From a virus, in the IMG/VR virus record IMGVR_UViG_3300032093_009723, positions 1 to 25,611 of that record: a stretch of DNA of 25,611 nt. One strand, written 5' to 3'. The notes beneath the pieces were generated by a model. That model was not told the DNA's origin, did not search any database, and saw only the letters and a program-made list of their open reading frames with translations. Positions 23,111-25,611 of the stretch are shown here, one piece after another; the stretch's first letter is position 1; the number at the start of each line of letters is the position of its first letter. A program made the translations under genes and the position numbers.

Positions 23111-25000
23111 TTAATCTTCTATATTTTGAGTGGAAATATCTTGCTTATAAACACTATTAATTTTCTTCACAAATTCCTTAAAATAGGACTTAGAACGTTC
23201 AGGAGTGACTAACGCCCCATCCACCACTAAGTCTGCCACCTGCTGTTTCTCTTTGAGGATATCACGCATATATTCATCGATGGTATCGGCACATAACATA
23301 TAATAAACTTGAACTTGTCCTTTTTGACCGATACGGTGGGTTCTGTCCTCGGCTTGTTCGTGATTCGCAGGAACCCAATCGCAATTCAGAAATACCACGG
23401 TATCTATCTGATGTTGGAGTCCGTCAATACCCATACCTGCTGCCATCAGACTGAATAATCCTACTTTTGCTTCACCCTTGGTCAATCGGTCAATTGTGAC
23501 TTGACGTTCCTTACTATTCATTTCACCCGTTAAGAGTGCTGCCTTGTCCCCATACTGTTCAGCCAAGAACTTGAGCGGAGCAATATAGTTACTGAAGATA
23601 AGGATAGGTTTATCGTTATCCAAGAACTCATCCACCATTTCTACCAATCGTGGAATCTTCTTTTCAATCAAGAAGTTTTGAAGTTTCGGCATGTGACCGA
23701 TGGTAGGTTTCTCTACCTTCCACCGACCAAAGACTTCTCGTAGTAATTCCTTGTATTGTTTCTGTTCGTCCTTCGTTAATTCTACATACAAGTCATTTCG
23801 TTGTTTTGCTGGAAGTTCAGTAAGAATCTGTTCCTTTTTACGACGAATGACCAAATCTTTGGTACGGTCGTGGAGGTCTTGGAGATTACGGGGTGCTTCT
23901 CCCTTCCATCCCCCGTAACGTTGGGTAAAATGGAAGAAGTTGTTGAAACGTTCTTTGTCAAGGAAGTTCAACAAAGCGAACGCTTCGATTGGACGAGACA
24001 TCACGGGAGTACCGGTGAGGAATAGGCAGTACTTCGTTTTGATGCCTGGATATTTGCGTCGTTCTTTATACGAACCCAGAATACTCTTTGCTCGTATAGT
24101 TTGTCGGTTCTTGAGATAGGTTGCTTCGTCACAGACTAATAGTTCAAATTCTTGCTTTCGTAAGTCACCGACAACCTTACCCACGGCGTCATAATGGACA
24201 ATGTGAAACTGATTTGACAGCTTACCATCGTAACTCTTACTGTCCCAGATGGTCGCATCCTTCCCAGTAAACTTCTTGATTTCACGTTTCCAGTTGACCA
24301 CAACCGACAACGGACAGACAATCACCGTCTTAAGCTGCTTGTGTTGAGCGAATCCGATAGCTTGTGCAGTCTTACCCAACCCAGGCGCATCTGCGATGAG
24401 ACACCGACCATCTGCTCGTTCGACGAACTTGACGCCAACTTTCTGGTATGCGTAAAGCTGAAGTTGCATGCCATTGATGTCAAAATCAATATCATCTTTG
24501 ACTCGTATCTCATCTAAATCTTCACGGCGGTCTTTGAGCTTTTCCAGTAACTTCAAGACTTTCTCATCACATTGGATATTTTCTTCGCCAAAGACCTTAA
24601 ACACTTTCGGAAGATGAACTGCTGGAAACTCCCACGTTTTATTTTCCCCATTCCACTTACGACCGTCTACTTCGTACTTGAAACGTTCCATCAAGGGTGG
24701 ATTATATGGCATAGCGACAGCCCCCGTTTTACTATCAACTAACGTAACGGTGACTTGAACTGATGTTGATGTTTGGGGCTTTTCTACCGCGGGAGTTTGC
24801 GTGGTACGGGCAATCTTTAAATGGGAAATGTCTTCACCAGCCAATACCAGTTTGGCTGCTTCTTTCCAGACTTCGGGAATCCCAATCGTGGTGGTCATCC
24901 ATTGGAGATATGATTGATTTCGATAATAAACAGTCGAAAGCGAATATCCCTTGAATTTTCCCCACGTAAGTATTGCGGTATCAGCTGACGGATGTACCAT
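23111..25000 (-). CDS. SMARCAL1-like SNF2 helicase with HARP-like and ExoX-C-like N-terminal domains
   Basis: A 629-residue SF2 ATPase. Residues 10-36 (LTWGKFKGYSLSTVY, then YLQWM) match the small domain found at the C-terminus of exodeoxyribonuclease X-like proteins. Residues 97-135 (MPYNPPLMERFKYEVDGRKW, then KTWEFP) look like a HARP motif. The motor holds motif I APGLGKT (205-211), motif II DEAT (291-294), motif III LTGTP (328-332), motif V LFSLMAAGMGIDGL and motif VI QAEDRTHRIGQKGQ. HARP plus SNF2 is the layout of SMARCAL1-type annealing helicases that rewind and remodel stalled forks. In T4 that work is done by UvsW, so this may be its functional replacement. It sits upstream of the tail operon and its ATG overlaps the preceding small gene by 20 bases, with AAGG before it. 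Confidence 0.93.
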   Translation of the reverse strand: MVHPSADTAILTWGKFKGYSLSTVYYRNQSYLQWMTTTIGIPEVWKEAAKLVLAGEDISHLKIARTTQTPAVEKPQTSTSVQVTVTLVDSKTGAVAMPYNPPLMERFKYEVDGRKWNGENKTWEFPAVHLPKVFKVFGEENIQCDEKVLKLLEKLKDRREDLDEIRVKDDIDFDINGMQLQLYAYQKVGVKFVERADGRCLIADAPGLGKTAQAIGFAQHKQLKTVIVCPLSVVVNWKREIKKFTGKDATIWDSKSYDGKLSNQFHIVHYDAVGKVVGDLRKQEFELLVCDEATYLKNRQTIRAKSILGSYKERRKYPGIKTKYCLFLTGTPVMSRPIEAFALLNFLDKERFNNFFHFTQRYGGWKGEAPRNLQDLHDRTKDLVIRRKKEQILTELPAKQRNDLYVELTKDEQKQYKELLREVFGRWKVEKPTIGHMPKLQNFLIEKKIPRLVEMVDEFLDNDKPILIFSNYIAPLKFLAEQYGDKAALLTGEMNSKERQVTIDRLTKGEAKVGLFSLMAAGMGIDGLQHQIDTVVFLNCDWVPANHEQAEDRTHRIGQKGQVQVYYMLCADTIDEYMRDILKEKQQVADLVVDGALVTPERSKSYFKEFVKKINSVYKQDISTQNIED

Positions 25001-25196
25001 CTTCGACCTTGACGTATGTAAATGTATCTACGTCTAATCTCCACCCATCGTTGGGGTCTAATCCTAATAGCCGCATCATTTCTTCGTTAGCGACCACTAC
25101 TTTGGTGGTCAACTCTTGTTGATACGTTTTCAATAATTGGTTGTTACTTTCAATTAAATGGCGTAATGCCAATGGAACTGGAACCGTTGCTGTCAT
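24981..25196 (-). CDS. Hypothetical small protein (71 residues)
   Basis: I do not recognise this protein. Its 71 residues have an N-terminal helix (ALRHLIESNNQLLKTYQQEL) likely to form a coiled coil, followed by a short strand region (WRLDVDTFTYVKVEDG). No cysteines, signal peptide or membrane segment are seen. It has its own candidate promoter and the ribosome site AGGT 7 bases before the ATG at 25196. It overlaps the SNF2 helicase start by 20 bases, so the two are co-transcribed and probably coupled; a helicase cofactor role is only a guess. Confidence 0.75.
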   Translation of the reverse strand: MTATVPVPLALRHLIESNNQLLKTYQQELTTKVVVANEEMMRLLGLDPNDGWRLDVDTFTYVKVEDGTSVS

Positions 25197-25221
25197 AATA
25201 TCTACCTATGGTGTTTAATAA

Positions 25222-25250
25222 AATTTAAAATGCCGTTTAATATTTGTCAA
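25222..25250 (-). promoter_or_regulatory. sigma70-type promoter for the small gene and SNF2 helicase
   Basis: Minus-strand TTGACA (25250-25245), 17-base spacer, then TAAATT (25227-25222), matching the -10 consensus at four of six bases. It lies in the 56-base gap before the 71-residue gene, just after the stop of the collagen-like gene. Confidence 0.55.
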
Positions 25251-25252
25251 GG

Positions 25253-25611
25253 TTATGGAATAGCAGGGATGTTTGGATTTGATGATGTTGGTAAATAATC
25301 TGGACATCCTACGCTTGAGTATACATACCCAGCAGTTTCAATACATACGATACTGAATTGAGAACCAGACGCTCTGTTTGGGTTAACAAACAAAGATAAT
25401 GAAGTAAATAATCCAGGACATTCTTTTGTTCCGGGAGGACACACGGTATAACTACTACCCATATCACCTTGTTGACCGGTTACCCCTTGGGCGCCGACAG
25501 GCGAAGTACTTGTACAGTCTGACGCAGATTTGTGAACACCGGTCGTACCACTTGCTGGTGCATTAATGACTGATGTTACGAAAGACGCTGTTGGAACAAC
25601 AATCGATGCAA
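25253..25611 (-). CDS. Virion or fibre protein with short collagen-like stretch (partial, N-terminus off window)
   Basis: The frame is open from the right edge of the window to a stop at 25253, giving at least 118 residues. It contains a short collagen-like run (GAQGVTGQQGDMG, four G-x-y triplets), flanked by threonine/serine-rich sequence, and a C-terminal part with several cysteines (TVCPPGTKECPG, IVCIETAG, GCPDYLP). Collagen-like repeats are common in phage tail fibres and other trimeric virion proteins. An internal ATG at 25462 would start within the collagen-like run and is unlikely to be the true start. Function and full length cannot be judged from the part seen. Confidence 0.7.
   Translation of the reverse strand, partial: ASIVVPTASFVTSVINAPASGTTGVHKSASDCTSTSPVGAQGVTGQQGDMGSSYTVCPPGTKECPGLFTSLSLFVNPNRASGSQFSIVCIETAGYVYSSVGCPDYLPTSSNPNIPAIP

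Noticed and set aside
1-25611. tRNA genes, CRISPR arrays, insertion sequences, integrase or attachment sites
   Set aside because: I saw no cloverleaf-like sequence in the short gaps, no regularly spaced repeats and no transposase or integrase motifs; gene gaps are too short for most of these.

Overview
This window looks like part of a large contractile-tailed (T4-like, myovirus-type) bacteriophage genome. All supported genes lie on the minus strand, so transcription runs from high to low coordinates. Genes are tightly packed, often with overlapping stops and starts, and no gene-free stretch approaches 300 bases. Base composition is near 40% GC by eye, apart from a GC-richer ssDNA-binding protein gene. 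Shine-Dalgarno sequences and consensus sigma70-type promoters (TTGACA, 17-base spacer, TATA-type -10) argue against a Bacteroidota host. An Oar-like TonB-dependent receptor at the left edge points to a Gram-negative host from a group rich in such receptors, for example Gemmatimonadota, Acidobacteriota or some Proteobacteria. That host assignment is inference.

Layout in transcription order. (1) 25611-23111: the C-terminal end of a collagen-like virion protein, a small unknown gene, and a SMARCAL1-like SNF2 helicase. (2) 23067-14604: a tail and baseplate cluster. It holds a gp26-like tail/baseplate assembly protein with an overlapping frame that looks like a frameshifted tail assembly chaperone, then the tape measure protein, a tail-tube/baseplate adaptor, a LysM protein, a very large hub-like protein with an N-terminal DUF2272 peptidase-like domain, and a small structural candidate. 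(3) 14567-2201: a replication, recombination and nucleotide block. It holds a PolA-like polymerase, an unknown protein, gp32-like SSB, RecA/UvsX, 5'-3' exonuclease (RNase H type), DnaB/gp41-type helicase, B12-dependent ribonucleotide reductase, two thioredoxin-fold proteins, dUTPase, a Vsr-like endonuclease and a PolB replicase. (4) 2135-1: an outer-membrane TonB-dependent receptor, cut by the window edge.

The genes form a coherent programme. PolB, helicase, SSB, RecA and the exonuclease supply the replication and recombination core. The reductase, thioredoxins and dUTPase supply dNTPs. Tail genes follow the general contractile-tail order chaperone, tape measure, adaptor, LysM, hub. Promoters sharing one geometry precede polB, the SSB gene, the PolA-like gene and the right-hand small gene. 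The SSB gene has its own promoter, a tandem-repeat leader next to the ribosome site, and a terminator.

The most unusual points are the bacterial-type TonB-dependent receptor directly after the phage replicase, the second and degenerate family A polymerase beside a complete PolB, the repeat-bearing SSB leader, the likely frameshift at a T7 run upstream of the tape measure gene, and the SMARCAL1-type helicase.
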